The notes: generated from the letters alone by a model not told the origin. Shown: positions 34,401 through 45,814, counted from the first letter of the stretch. The stretch is 64,000 bases of DNA from Chondrus crispus (GCF_000350225.1 NW_005179031.1:147155-211154); one strand, 5' to 3'. Program-made: numbers and translations.

Positions 34401-35983
34401 TTCGGTACGAGCACCACCGGGGAAGCCCACTCGGTGCTCGCGGGTTCGATAACCCCTGCGTTCAACATCCTGTTGACCTCCTTCGCGACCATTTCGCGCA
34501 TCCCGGGCCCCTTACGGTAGGGCATCGAGCGTATCGGCTTCGTACCCGGTTCGAGGGCAATGCGGTGCTCCGTTGCTCGGATCGTTCCGAGCGCACCGCT
34601 CCACAGATTCGAGTGCCTACGGAGCATCTCGAGTACGTGGCCACGGAGCTTGTCATCCTCGATGTATGACAAGTCGACTTCTTTTTCCCAATCCATCGGT
34701 AGATTTTCGGGATCCTTATTCTGTGGGGGTACAGTACCCCCCGCCGTCGGGTGGTATAAAGGTGACCGTTCGTCTGTGTCAACCTCTCCGTCACCCGCGG
34801 TGGTCTGGTCGTCGGAGTTGGATCGGCCAACTCCCACCCCTCCGACTTGATCGGTCAAGTCGGTCAGGTGTAGCGCGTGCGCGATCCCCTCGGCGACCCT
34901 CCGTTCGGGCGTGAGGATCGCGAGGGGGTTGCGCTTCGCGTATCCCACGACGGTGTGCTTCGGAAGCCGCCTCTCCCGTCGCGAGAAGTTCGCGACGACG
35001 ACATCGAAGGTCTGATTCGGCAGAACCTCTGCGACGCCATTCGTCAACCTCACTCCATGTCGGTGTTGGAGTGAGGGGTTGGGCTCCAGGAACAAGAGGC
35101 CCCTCCCCGCGGTTGTCACACGCACTCGGGCTTGTGACATCGCGGGGATGGTAACCCAGCGGGCGACTCGGATTGCCTGCGGGGCCTCCTCGCGTACATC
35201 CGGCCGGCTCGTGTTGCGTCCGCGTCGCCTGGTAGGGGGAGCCGGCTCCCCCTTCCCGTCGACGATGGCTACGGAGCCACCGTGGCGAAGTTCGAGCTTC
35301 TGGCCATCGATATCTATGCTGCGTACGTGGGCATCGATGAACGCGGTCCCAAGTAGGACGGGAACAGCGAGCTGTTCGGCCACTACGAAAGGTATGCGGA
35401 ACGTCGTGTTCCGCAACCTGACAAAGAGATGGACGACGGCCGTAAGTCAGAGCGGGTTACTGTTCGCGCCAGCCAGTCGGGGTAATGGCGCGTCCCGTAT
35501 CACGTAGCGGGTCCAGTCGGGAGGAAGGTCGGCCTTCCTCACCAAGTTGTACCCCGAACACGTATCGACGGCGATCGTGTGGGGCTTGAACGCGTTGCCT
35601 CCGGTGGCCACGGAGCCCAAGACGTTATATATTTTTGACGTCATGAGGCACACGAGGCCATCGACTATCTTAGGCGCGACCTTATCGGTGAGGTCATTCC
35701 GTCGGGGCTTTCGCTTTCGGTGTTGACCCCTCTTGCGCTTCCTTCTACGCGTTTCTTGGGGCGTCCGCGGCTCGGTGACGTCCCCTCGAGTGCTTGGGTC
35801 CGTACGCGGAGGACCATTCGTCGGTGGGCCCTGGCTCACGAAAGCTTGGAGATCGACGTGCTCCTTCCGGTCTGCATTACTTCCATCGCGTTCGCTCAGC
35901 ATTACCGGGGCTGCCGGTGTCCCGGTGGTGTTCTCCTTCCGCGTCGGACTTACGGAGGCCTCGACGCTCCCGATCTCCTGCAT
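31409..35983 (-). pseudogene. pol: Element B pol (one nonsense codon)
   Basis: The reading starts in the -1 frame after gag (first ATG 35983, MQEIGSVEAS). The protease has DTCSGYNLVRK (about 35560) and LLGTAFIDAH (about 35355). A TGA at 35447-35449 splits the protease between these motifs; after it 1,335 codons are open to 31409. RT carries FCVDYRRLNAK, PFGLKGAPATF and VYLDDVIVF (about 34085). RNase H has DTDASAYQ. Integrase has HNPAIAGH...CRTC, then AIDILG, LLSDNGPQF and GQVERYNRT, the D,D-35-E pattern. The chromodomain (VERLLKHRVVEDGTTEFLIKW, about 31600-31520) may direct insertion to certain chromatin, as known for chromoviruses. If the TGA is read through, this is a complete polyprotein. 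Confidence 0.93.
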
Positions 35984-36093
35984 TGGCGCCGCAGGAGTTC
36001 CCGTGCTCGCTCCTGGAAGCGGGGGATGTATTATCGGACAATACCCCCCGTGTCCTTGGCGAGCACGCGGAGTCCGGTCTAGTTCGCAGGGAT

Positions 36094-36141
36094 AAGACGG
36101 CTCACGCGACCGCGTGTACGTAACCGTCTTTACCCTTTTTT
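36094..36141 (-). promoter_or_regulatory. gag-pol -1 frameshift signal candidate, element B
   Basis: Same arrangement as in A: six A residues (36141-36136 read on the - strand), GGG, the gag TAA (36132-36130), then a 7-bp stem (36130-36124 with 36100-36094) with a nested small hairpin. The -1 frame is open from here to pol. Confidence 0.55.
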
Positions 36142-38700
36142 CGAACTACCGGTGCTATCTGAGCTACCTTCCTGGCCATCGATGGCCATGTCTTCTTCGG
36201 ATCCTTGGCCGCGTGGGTCGGGACGACTCCCCCACGGCGGCCGCGCGACGTCAGCGAAGTATTCGGGTACTTCCTGACCTTGGCCTGCGACGTCCGGTCG
36301 TCGCAGGATATGGGGGACGTGGCGAGTCGGGTCTCCTTCGCGCCCCTCCGTGGGTAGAGGATACGGGTCCTCTACCCAATCTTGCAGGTACATGATCGCG
36401 TTTCGTACCTGTTGTGGTAACCGAGAACGGTCTCGGTCCCCTCTCCCTCCTCGACGGGGATACTTGGTGTCCGACGGGCGGTAATCCGGTCGATCACGAC
36501 GATCGAGTTCGTTACGACGATACCCGCCTCCGCGTGGGGCGAAGCGTGTGCCCCCACCCGAACGATTCGGGAAACCTTGACGCGGGGGGCGGCCCTCGCC
36601 GACCGACTGCCGGAGGAGATTACGCGCGCCGGGGCGTGTCTCCATCTGGTAGCGGTAGTTCCTGTACGCCGTGAACATCCGTTGTTCTGGCGACAGAAAC
36701 GGGCACGCGTACATGGCGTGTCCGTACGTACGGCATAGCCCGCACACGTACGCGCTGCCATCCGTTGAGGCGAAGGTCGCTGCGTGCCGCGCCTCCTCAT
36801 CGGTGAGGAGGGGTACGCGAGGGGCTTCAGCTCCTGCATCTCGACTCGAGATGTCGAGCTCTGCGACCCGGGGATCCGTACCCCTTGCCACTCTTGGAGT
36901 GGCCGCGAAGGCGGTCGCGTAACTCGATGTCGTTCCGGTCGACATCGGTGAGGGGGGTCGTCCCCCAACGGGTCCTGCTCCTGGCGTAATGAGAACAGGG
37001 TCGGCCTGCCACTCATCCTCCGCGATGTGGAGGGTCGAGGCGGGCGAACTTGTTGCGGCGGACTTCGTAGTCCTGCCAGCCCTCCCTGCCGGTTTCGTAT
37101 CCGGCAGGGGTAAACCGCGCCGAGCGCGGTACGTCGTGCCTTCCGCCGTGGCGATACGGCGGATGGTTGAAAGATAGGTCTTCTGGCGGCTCGGCAGCCG
37201 CTGTACGGTTTCGGAAACTGCGGCGTGGGTCGCCGGTGCCAGTCCCCGCACGAAGTAGTGCGCGAGGGACAGATTGGAGAACACCGCCGTGCACCGGAAC
37301 GCGGCAGTTTCGAGCCGGTCCGCGAACGTGCTCTCCGTTTCATGAGATTGCTGTCGCGCCGTCGCGACAGCGTCGTACGCTTCACCTAACACGTCGTCGG
37401 TTAGGTAGCGTTTCAGGAACTGGTTCACGAGCCCCGGCCAGCTCACGTCGTCGTGTAGCTGGCCGGCGCGGAGGCCACGCATTGTATAACTCGTATACAG
37501 GCGCTCTGCGTCGCGCTTTAGGAAGTGCGCGAGGACTCGTACCGCAACACCTTCGGTAAGACGTTGCGAGTTGAAGGTTATTCGGACATCCTTCAAGAAC
37601 GGTAGGAGCTGGATCGGTTCCGTACCGTCAAAGCTCCTCATCGTAGGTCCGATCCCACGGCAGCGTTGAACGTACTTCGCGATCCGTCCCGCGTCACCCG
37701 AGGTAACGAGCCTCGAGGTGTTATCCAGCCGGTACATATGATAGTCAGCGACGGCGCTGAACTCTTGGATCATCGTATGTACCGGCTCGAGTCCGGGTTC
37801 GGCGGGACCCAGCGTGCCGAAGGGGGTTACGGGTAGCGTACGGACGTCTACCGGACCTGGATGCTCGGCGTAGTTCGCCGGCGAGTAGCCGCCCCAGCGG
37901 GGATCGACATAGTACGTCGGTACTCCGGATCCACGGGCGGTTCCTCCACGGTCAGGGTCGTCGCGATACGATACGCCGTCCACTTGCCGCCTACTTCCGG
38001 GGATAGGCGGCAATGCTTGGGTCTCAGACGCGTAATTCGCGCCTGTCGGAAGGCGGTTGCCTTCCGCGGTTCGGCTGGTGTCGGCACCAGCCGGTCCCCA
38101 ACGGTCCGGAGCGACGGCGCTCGGAGGTACGGTACCACCGGGCCCTCTCGTGGGGGCACCGGGCAGCCTTGCAGCCATGGTCCGTTCCATGTCACGAGCA
38201 CGCCGACGCGTGGCGTTGAGCTCGGCGGAGAGGTGCGCGAACGCACCCAACTGTTCCGCGGACGGGGAGGATCGGTCCTCAGGTCGTCTCGTAGGGGTCG
38301 GCCCCTCCCGACGACCTTGCCCGGATGGTCCGGGCGATACGAGACGCGAGTCTTCGACGAGCACTATCCGCGAGTGGAACTCGTCGATAAGTGCTCGGAG
38401 ATTCTCTAAGGACTGCGTCACTCTATCGAACCTCCCTTCACGCAGGGAGCGGAGCTCGGCCATACATGGAGTCTATACATGGTCCGATACATCGACCCGA
38501 AGGGAAGTACGGACTTCCTCGATGTATTCGGCTATGCGTTTGAACATCGCCGCCGCTCTTTCCTCGGAGGATCCGAGCGACGGTTCGCGGTCACGAGGAC
38601 CTGCGTCGCCGTCGCCCGGCGGGGCGGATGGGGATCGCACAGCGGCCGGACTCCGATCCGCCGCTTCGGAGCGGATCGAGGGCTCGTACTCCTGGCTCAT
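36130..38700 (-). pseudogene. gag: Element B gag (one nonsense codon near the N-terminus)
   Basis: Starts at MSQEYEPSIRSEAADRS (38700) and ends GSSKKG at 36130, 857 codons. A TAG near 38472 (TAC in A) interrupts it; from 38463 the 777 codons to the end are open, so reinitiation at MAELRSLREGR would still give most of Gag. The capsid-like region runs from about 37740 to 37150. The zinc knuckle C-GL-C-RTYG-H-AMYA-C is near 36755-36700, followed by an Arg/Gly-rich tail. It packages element RNA in virus-like particles, by family knowledge. Confidence 0.9.
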
Positions 38701-38762
38701 CTCAACGCGTTCGGACGCGGAGGGCCTAAGAGGTCTTCTGGGAGAACGTACTCCGGGGTCTT

Positions 38763-38778
38763 CTAGGTCGGGAGACCA
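38763..38778 (-). other. Element B primer-binding site candidate
   Basis: TGGTCTCCCGACCTAG, one base from the 5' LTR, identical to A and C. Confidence 0.6.
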
Positions 38779-38779
38779 C

Positions 38780-39442
38780 TGTAGTATAACACCCCCCAAC
38801 GGAGAGGGGTGTATACTTAGCTCGACGTAGACCCCGTACGAGGGGTGAGAAGACAGGGAGAACACACAGCTAACGGGACAGGGAAGCGGGCCCTGGTAGC
38901 GTGGTAGAGCGGGACGGTCGGGGACGAGCGTACGCACGGGCCGATCTACGCCTCGACGCCCCGGAGCAGCGCTGGGTAACGTACCAGCGCTGACGGGCGG
39001 AGGCGGATCGAGGCTCGCTCGCGTACGCGGCTGTCCCCTACCCGCTTTGTCCCGGTTAACGCGCGCGAAGGCGGATCGCGCCCGTTAGTTAAGCTGGAAG
39101 ACGGACCTAGGCGGTAGGTCGTGGACAAGTCCGTGCTTGTCCACCTACCCCGCCGCCGGTCGCTGTCGTATTTAATGTATACAATGCGTCTATCATAATA
39201 CTACAGTACCGGTATGCTGTAGTAACTTACTGTAGCGCGGGTCGTCCCGCGCTGTAATGCTGTCAGCCGTCGGGGCTGACAGCACACGTGTGGGACGCGT
39301 ACTGTGCGCGCGGTGGTACGCGCCTCCTACACGTGTACGCGTGTGGTCCCACGTCCTCCGTACACGTGGGGGTACACGTGTGCGCGCGTGTGGTTCGTAT
39401 TGATCTGATCTAAATCTAATCGTGAACCGCCGTTATGCCACA
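38780..39442 (-). repeat. Element B 5' LTR
   Basis: 663 bp, about five differences from the 3' LTR at 26392-27054. In the sense direction (- strand) it begins TGTGGCATAACGG and ends TTATACTACA. Confidence 0.95.
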
Positions 39443-39906
39443 CCGTCGTCACCATTTTCTTCTGAAACATTCGACTCCGAATTTGAGTCGCAATTTTCGC
39501 GGTCGTCACTACAGTGACTTCTCTTCTTCTTTCGGCCTTTGGCCGACTTGGGGCTCTTCCACTTGGAATCCCGGATCCGGACTGACTTGTCCTTCTTCGT
39601 TGGACTGTCGAATTCTTCTCCGTCGGAGAGCGATCCCGCGTTCAAACTTGGTTCGGCCGGGCCCGCAGCTTGCTCAAGGTCCTTGAGTCGCCGCGAAGCG
39701 CGGTAGAACCGGTTGTCGATGCTGTCTCTTGTCTTGGCCAGCGTTTCTGGGGCCTGATTCGCGTCTCGCCGCGCTTCTTTCGCAGCGAGCTTTAGCGAAT
39801 CCAGCACTTCCGGATCTTGGCCCGGGGCCGCATCGATACTTAAATTCTCAACGAGATCCACACGGGCTGTCAGCTTTTCAAGCGCAGCATGGAACTCGGA
39901 TCTTAG
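39443..39906 (-). pseudogene. gag: Element D gag, N-terminal part
   Basis: The - strand frame reads LRSEFHAALEKLTARVDLVEN through a charged, probably coiled-coil segment to a Lys/Arg-rich then acidic Ser/Asn stretch ending at the B junction. With B and one TSD removed it joins in frame to 26391. Its own start and D's 5' LTR are missing because element C's LTR abuts at 39907. Confidence 0.75.
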
Positions 39907-40574
39907 TGTAGCATAAACACCCCCAGCGATAGGGGTGTATGCGCAGTTCGACCGAGACCCCGTCCGATCGGGAAGACGGGGGTGAAGCAGGACACCAGCT
40001 AACGGCACCGGGCAGCGGGCCCGGGTAGCGTGGTAGAGCGGGAACGGGGAGGACGCCGGTACGCGCGAGCGGTTCGACGCCTCGACGCCCCGGCGCGGTA
40101 CTGGGTAACGATCCAGTACCGACGGGCGGAGGCGGAGCCGACTCGTGGGCGTACCGCGCGCGTCCTCAACCCGCGCTCGGTGCCGCTCTAAGGTAGTTAG
40201 CGAGCGCTACCTTAGAATAAGCGGGAAGTCGGACCTTGACGGTCGGTGGGTGACAAGTCCGTGCTTGTCCTCCTCCACCGCCGCCGGTCCGCTCCATATT
40301 TAATGTACATAATAACCTATCATAATAGTACAGTACCGATGTACTGTAGCGACGTACTGTAGCGGTCGGTCGACACTGTAATACTGTCAGCCATCGGGGC
40401 TGACAGTACACGTGTGTGCACGTTCTTCGGCCCCGCGCGTACACGTGCACACGTGCGCCCCCTGTACTCGGGGGTACACGTGGTGGTACTGCAGAGCATC
40501 GAGCCCTACAGTAACCGATCCGGTTCTGAGTTGATCCAATCTAAAATAAAGCCCCAGGGGGGGGTTATACTACA
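39907..40574 (-). repeat. Element C 3' LTR
   Basis: 668 bp, TGTAGCATAA to TTATACTACA on the + strand. It contains the hairpin CTAAGGTAG/CTACCTTAG (about 40189-40216) at the place where A has a CTAAC...GTTAG stem. It is followed at 40575-40590 on the - strand side by the PPT CTTAAGGGGGGGGCCG. Confidence 0.95.
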
Positions 40575-40633
40575 CGGCCCCCCCCTTAAGCGGGGACGTC
40601 CGCGTCCACGGGTGCTTGTAGAGAGGGGACAAC

Positions 40634-43306
40634 ATGTCCGGCCACGCCGTCTATACGGTCGATTCCGCTCTCCCTGTCGACTCTGCTCCCTGCTCGCTAT
40701 CCTCCGTGTTCCGTCTCGCACCTCCCTACTCGCGCGCAGGTCATTCCTCCTCCCCTTCTGGGGACGACGAATTCGTCGTCACTCCGTCACCCCTGCCCCC
40801 TTTCCGGCGCGCGATCCTGCGTGTGCCCTCCGGGCTGGTTCTCGTCATCACCCTACTACCCCCGTCGTGGGAGTCCGCCCTCGTTCATCCGGCCTCAGCT
40901 CGGTCGGCTCCCTCTCCCGTCCTTCCTCACGGGCTCGTCACCTCTGTCGGTCGCGTACTCGGTTCGCGCGTCCCGTGTCTCCCTATGTCGCCCCTCATCC
41001 CTTCTCGGGGCGGTCCCTCGCTCCCTCTGCCCCCGCCTGGCAGTGGATCGAGCACGCCGGTTGTCTGCCCCTTGACCACTGAGGCCCCCACCTCCGCCGA
41101 GAAGGGAGGTACCGATTCGTCGGCTCCCCCGCCATGGTGGCCTCCGCGTCCCTTCCGGAAGTCCCGAGGGGGTCGCGCCTCTACCGTGTCCGACGAGTTA
41201 TGCCCCCCGCCTTCCATCATCCCGCTGCCAGATGCTCGTCCGGTGACTGGGGCCTCGGTGCCGCTTCGACCTGAGCGTGTTGACGACGCGGTCGGCCCAT
41301 CCGGTGGAGACCTCATGACGGGGCCCCGCGGTGGCCCGTACGACCCCGGGGAGGGCTCGCCTGGGGCCTTTGGCAGCTGCCGGCATCCCGGTGCGCCGCG
41401 CGCTGCCCCCCGCCTCGACGAGGGCGGAGAGAGGGAGGCGTCCAACACCTCCACGAGGTGGCTGGGGGTGCCCTTGGAGCGGTCAATCCCGCTACCGCTC
41501 GGTCGCTTGACATACGCGTGGCGACGCCATGCGCGGGCAGGCGTCACCGTGGGCGAGCTGCTGTCAAGGGAGTCCCTACGTCCTGACCTTCTACGAATTC
41601 GGTCCATATACGAAGGAGGGCTGACCGAAGAGGCCTCCTTGGCGCTGGGTCGCCTCCTCGCCGAGGGCGGTGGCGCTCCTTACCAACTACCCGACGAGAT
41701 TCCTAGCGATAGGACTTTCGCTTTTTGCGTGGAAGAGGTCGAGTATGTCGACCAGATGTCGGCGTACCTCTTCCACCGGGGCCCCCGTGGTCCCCCTCGC
41801 TTCATTCTCCCGGAGGTCACCGGGCTCTACGTCGGCCCCCGTCCGCGCACTTGCTCTAAGGCGCGAGCGGCCCTCCAGAAGTCCGCATGTTCCCTCATGC
41901 GGATTCACTACATTGCCCTGGCGCCCAACGATTGGGCGACTTACCGGCACCGCGGGGAAGAGGACGGGCGCGTGTTCCCGTCCGCCTCGTTCTCCCCGGG
42001 CTTGTCGAGAAGCGATTTCTCTGAGCTTCCGCCGGTCGTAGGGGAGTCGCTTCCCTCGTTGGGAGTTCACCCGTTACTCCCCTACGTCTTGAAGCACTTC
42101 GGCTTCGCCTGCGGTGACCCGAAGCACCCGGTTTTCGATTACCTCGCGTACAACGTAGAGCGAGAGTGGGCGTGGTGTCTCGGTAACGCCTTCATGAATG
42201 AGGTCTCTCTCCACGGGCGTGCTTTCGTGCAACCCGTGGGGGTACTCTCCCTCCTTGGGCGAGTGGCGCTATCCCTTCCGGACGTTGCCATGCATCCTCT
42301 CGAGCGTGGCTCACCGTGTGTGGCCTGGTCGTGCTCCTCTGTACTAGACCTGATGCACCGCGCCGGTGCGGTGCCCGAACGTAATCGTCGTTCTTGGACG
42401 GACTACACGACAGGGACTCGGAGCCTCTTTCTCGCGTATGACCATCGGAGCGACTCCTTCGTGGCCCGTCCAAGCGTCCCCACCTCAGGCTCGTCCCGAG
42501 GCAAGGGAGGCGTCGGGTCTACGGTGCGTGAGGCGCGTCGGAAGCGGTATCGTGACCTGGACGGCGAGCTTCCCGAAATCGCGTTGGCCAGGGTGCGCGT
42601 GCCGTCGGTGCTTCCCAAGGCGGGTCACGATACTGCGTCGGGGTCCCCGTTGCCCCCTCTGCCTTCCCTTGGCTCCGTCGGTTGCCTCGGTGCCCAACGG
42701 AACACCGCGTTGACCCTTGACCTAGCTCGCGACGAGCTCACCGCAATCCCCAGGTTGTCTCGCGCCCTGGGGAGTCTGGTCGATAGGGCTTGGACTGTAG
42801 AGGGACTACTCCGTACCCTCACGAGCTGGTATGTCGAACGTAGCAGCGAAGCGCGCCGTCTCGAGGCGGAACGACAGGCGTTTGCCGCCGAGCGTGACTC
42901 CCTCGCGGAGCAGCTCCGCGGCTCTCAGGATGAGCTGAAGGTTCTACGAGAGTCGTCCTCCCTACAGGCGAGTGGTCTCCGGCGCGCAGCGTCCGATCGC
43001 GATAGATACCGCGGCGAGCGGGACGCCCTCAGGGCCGAACGTGTCGCCCCGTCGGCCGTGAGCCTTCCTGGCCCTGTGCCACGCCAGGGTCTTCGAGACC
43101 CTTACCAGAGTCGCGAGCTCGGCTCTTCGATGGCCGACGAACCCGCGACTTCGGTCAACCCAGCTCGCGGGTGGACAACGCATGGCGTAGTCGCCCTTCC
43201 ACCGCTTCACGAGACGGAGGCGGACGTGCCTTCGCACCCCAGCTATTGTCCTCCGACGGGGCGTGCTTCCGGTTCGTCGGCGCCCTCAAACGGTACGATC
43301 CGTTGA
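40634..43306 (+). CDS. Element C antisense ORF (aORF), intact
   Basis: 890 residues from ATG 40634 (context GACAACATGTCC), about 60 bp from the LTR, to TGA 43306. Same plan as in A and B: a Pro/Ser-rich N-terminus; a core from about residue 275 (TRWLGVPLERS) to about 615 (SDSFVARPS) with LQKSACSLMR, EEDGRVF, LKHFGFACGDP, VEREWAW and WTDYTTG; a basic VREARRKRYRDLD patch; a charged coiled-coil-like segment (RRAASDRDRYRGERDALRAE); and a C-terminal HPSYCPP box. By eye the core agrees with A and B at roughly half its positions, although C's Pol is nearly the same as A's. Function unknown; the basic patch plus coiled coil suggest a nuclear or nucleic-acid-associated oligomer, which is inference. 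Confidence 0.9.
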   Translation: MSGHAVYTVDSALPVDSAPCSLSSVFRLAPPYSRAGHSSSPSGDDEFVVTPSPLPPFRRAILRVPSGLVLVITLLPPSWESALVHPASARSAPSPVLPHGLVTSVGRVLGSRVPCLPMSPLIPSRGGPSLPLPPPGSGSSTPVVCPLTTEAPTSAEKGGTDSSAPPPWWPPRPFRKSRGGRASTVSDELCPPPSIIPLPDARPVTGASVPLRPERVDDAVGPSGGDLMTGPRGGPYDPGEGSPGAFGSCRHPGAPRAAPRLDEGGEREASNTSTRWLGVPLERSIPLPLGRLTYAWRRHARAGVTVGELLSRESLRPDLLRIRSIYEGGLTEEASLALGRLLAEGGGAPYQLPDEIPSDRTFAFCVEEVEYVDQMSAYLFHRGPRGPPRFILPEVTGLYVGPRPRTCSKARAALQKSACSLMRIHYIALAPNDWATYRHRGEEDGRVFPSASFSPGLSRSDFSELPPVVGESLPSLGVHPLLPYVLKHFGFACGDPKHPVFDYLAYNVEREWAWCLGNAFMNEVSLHGRAFVQPVGVLSLLGRVALSLPDVAMHPLERGSPCVAWSCSSVLDLMHRAGAVPERNRRSWTDYTTGTRSLFLAYDHRSDSFVARPSVPTSGSSRGKGGVGSTVREARRKRYRDLDGELPEIALARVRVPSVLPKAGHDTASGSPLPPLPSLGSVGCLGAQRNTALTLDLARDELTAIPRLSRALGSLVDRAWTVEGLLRTLTSWYVERSSEARRLEAERQAFAAERDSLAEQLRGSQDELKVLRESSSLQASGLRRAASDRDRYRGERDALRAERVAPSAVSLPGPVPRQGLRDPYQSRELGSSMADEPATSVNPARGWTTHGVVALPPLHETEADVPSHPSYCPPTGRASGSSAPSNGTIR

Positions 43307-45814
43307 ACGCTCGGGTCTACCGACGATTACGCGGCACCCTTTGACAGCTCCCTCTGGTAAAAGCCCCTAAGACATTTTCTTGTCCTTTGCTCCTCGACGT
43401 GCGTTATCGATTTCTCCCCTCGGCCCACACCGCGGCTTCGCTTGTAGCACGACCCTCCCCGATGGGCTGTGCTCGACGCGGTCCCTTCGTCCGTATACGC
43501 TAGCGACGTACGCACGGGAGTCGCTGAGGGGGCAACCGGTCGCCCTGCTCTCTCGTGGATTAGGTGAGCTGCGGCGTACGGTGGTTAGAGCCCCGTCTCA
43601 GGAACTTCCCCTCCTCGGCTTCTACGCGTCACCCTCGTGCGACGGGAGGGCGCTGCGTGATGTGCCCTGTCTCGTGAGGCGTCTGTGGCCGCGTGCGCGG
43701 CGGCAACGTCGACGGTCGGGCGTACTGCGCCGTTTCGCGTGGCCTCCCTTTCTCTGTCCGCCTCCCTCTCCGTCCTCCGCTTGCCGGCGACCTCTTCGTT
43801 CGGTCCAAAGGGGACGGCGTGTCCGAAGGAGGGGCGCGGAGACCGAGAGCCGCAGGGAGCTCGGACGTGAGGGTGGTCAAGCCCGAGCGGAATTAACGAG
43901 CTCCCATTGGTCGGTCTGCTCTTACGCGGTTGAGGAGCGCACATGGGCGATTTCTGAGGTACCCAATTTAACGATGTCCCATTGGCCGGACGATCCCCGA
44001 CTCCTTCTGCCCAACGTAATGTGTGTGCGGAGCGCAGTTACTTCTCCTCCTCGCCCCCCCTTTGCGCGCAGTCGGTGCCTTTCCCGAGTGGGAGGCGAGT
44101 AGAGGGGGGGGTGCCACGCCGTGCAGCTGGGCGGCGGAGCGTAGCCGCGTGGCCGAAGCTAGTGATGGGTGGCCGAAGGAGAGTGTAAGGCGGGAACACT
44201 CAGAATGATGCACGAGAAGAGGCGTCGTCCTCGTCGACCACCACGGGCTTCCCCACGATGGCCTCCTGACGCAAGCCCCCCGTCAGGTTTTCAACGTCCT
44301 TGCTTTTCAGCAGCACATACATCTACCCTGCATCTGAGCATGCCAACCGCGTCGCCGTTCGCGACCCGCGCTCCGGTTCTCAAATTCACGGCTAGCGGCA
44401 AGGCGAGGGCCTGACGTTTCTGCTCGTCGCAGTGGCGTCGCTAGCCAACCGACTCGCGGGGTACGGTCGCGCAGGTTATTCTTCTCGCCGTCGCTGTGCG
44501 CTGGCGCCGCGCGCCGTTTTCTTGCGTTTCTTCCCTCTTCTGCGGGGGCGGCGTCTTCTTGCTGCGCCAAGGCCAGGGTAAGCGTCTTAGTCTGCTCCTC
44601 TCTGAGCGTCGTAGTTGGGGTTGCGGGTTCGCCGGGTGTTCGTCGTCGGTACCCGTCCCTCCTTTCGGCCATAGGCCGCCTGTTCGCAACCGCGGTTCGC
44701 GATCCGCACAGAGAGAGAGGTTAGTGACGTAGGGTCCCTTGGGGGAGGCGTCTTCCAGCGCCGTTCGCCGTTGGTGGCGGATGTTCGAGTGCGCGGAAGC
44801 CCTCCCCCCCGCGCTCGTCTTCTCCTCAACGGTAGTCCTCCGCTCCCCCGTTGGTCGAGGGAGCACGGCTTGGGTTCGAAGCTCGACCTGTGCTTGGTCG
44901 GCAGTGCGCGCTAGGAAGGTTAGAGGAAAAAAACCAGTCTGGCGGCTCGCCGCACGTCAGTATTTCGAGGCACCCGCTCGATGCGAGCGTGGGATTCAAC
45001 CTCGCGCGTGCTTCCCTTCCCGGTCCGGGGGCGGACGTGTGTACCTTCCGGTGGTACCTGTTGTACCCTAGCTCAGCGCCGTCCGCCTTCTCCTTGCTTT
45101 TCGTATAGCGTACAGTGCCCCAGGACGCGGCGCACGTGCCGGTGTAATTTATCCCCCCCTTAATTTTTCCGTTATTTTCGGGGTACTGTGGCGGCAGTGA
45201 TTTGGTGATGACGCGATCGGTGTTGGTGCATGGCGCGCATCTGGCGCCGCTCACGTGTAACGTTCTCATCTCCCCGTATCATTACGGGGCATGTCTCGGC
45301 GGCGGTTTTGAAATGTCTCTCGTCCGTGCGCACATATTGGTGCCCCTCCGACTGAGTTGCTCTCGCTTCCTCGCTCTTATTGAACGGCCCTAGCGTGCGT
45401 TCTCCTGACGCCGCTCCCCTCGCCTGCGCGTCTGCCTGCGCGTTTCGTGCGTCTTCTCGCGCACGACCCACACCGGGAGGGTCATCATCCGGTCTTCTGC
45501 CGGGCTGTATAACCCGGATGCTGATTGATGGCTCGCCGTGAGCCTCCACCTTCTCGGATATTCCGAGACGCAAGCGACGGGCATTCTGGTCCCTAGCTCC
45601 GCCCACCGAGGGGCTCTCGTGATTTCAGGCAGTTCGTACTGTCCTGTTCTTATGTCTCGCGTCCTTGACGTACGAGAAGTCAAGATGCCTTGACTTGAAA
45701 ACGTCCCCGGCTGTGACCCTCCGATAGGGTCCACCGTCCTCCTTCGGTTCCCCTTTTAGTCTGTTCGTGCAGGCTGGGGTTAATCCGCGAAGGAGCGGTT
45801 GAGGGCCCCCCCCC
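43307..45814. other. Element C spacer between aORF and pol
   Basis: 2.5 kb with no supportable gene. Several ORFs up to 240 codons (for example 43380-44102) are open by base composition, lack counterparts in A and B, and are left out. Next to pol the sequence resembles A's spacer. The internal PPT lies at about 45805-45818 on the - strand (CTTAAGGGGGGGGGCCC), overlapping the pol TAA. Confidence 0.55.

Larger units (their letters stand above)
26387..39447 (-). mobile_element. Element B: youngest full-length Ty3/gypsy element with antisense ORF
   Basis: Element body 26392-39442 (13,051 bp); the limits given include the 5-bp duplication CCGTC on both sides (26387-26391, 39443-39447). The two 663-bp LTRs differ at about five positions, below 1%. 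Gag-pol runs on the - strand and the aORF on the + strand. Only two nonsense codons are seen in gag-pol, and the aORF is open, making this the most intact copy. It sits in element D's gag, so it is younger than D. It forms a different LTR subfamily from A and C. Confidence 0.95.

Noticed and set aside
36372-37385. 337-codon ORF in a second frame of B gag (and the like at 50799-51791 in C, 3272-3682 in A)
   Set aside because: It is the +1 overlap of the Arg-rich gag region, which stays open by composition. Gag in the other frame has the zinc knuckle and capsid similarity.
40414-41082. 222-codon ORF starting in C's LTR
   Set aside because: Overlaps the N-terminus of the aORF in another frame. 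The aORF frame is the one conserved in A and B.
43380-44102. 240-codon + strand ORF in the spacer of element C
   Set aside because: No counterpart in A or B spacers, Arg/Ser/Pro-rich low-complexity translation, several overlapping alternatives on both strands.
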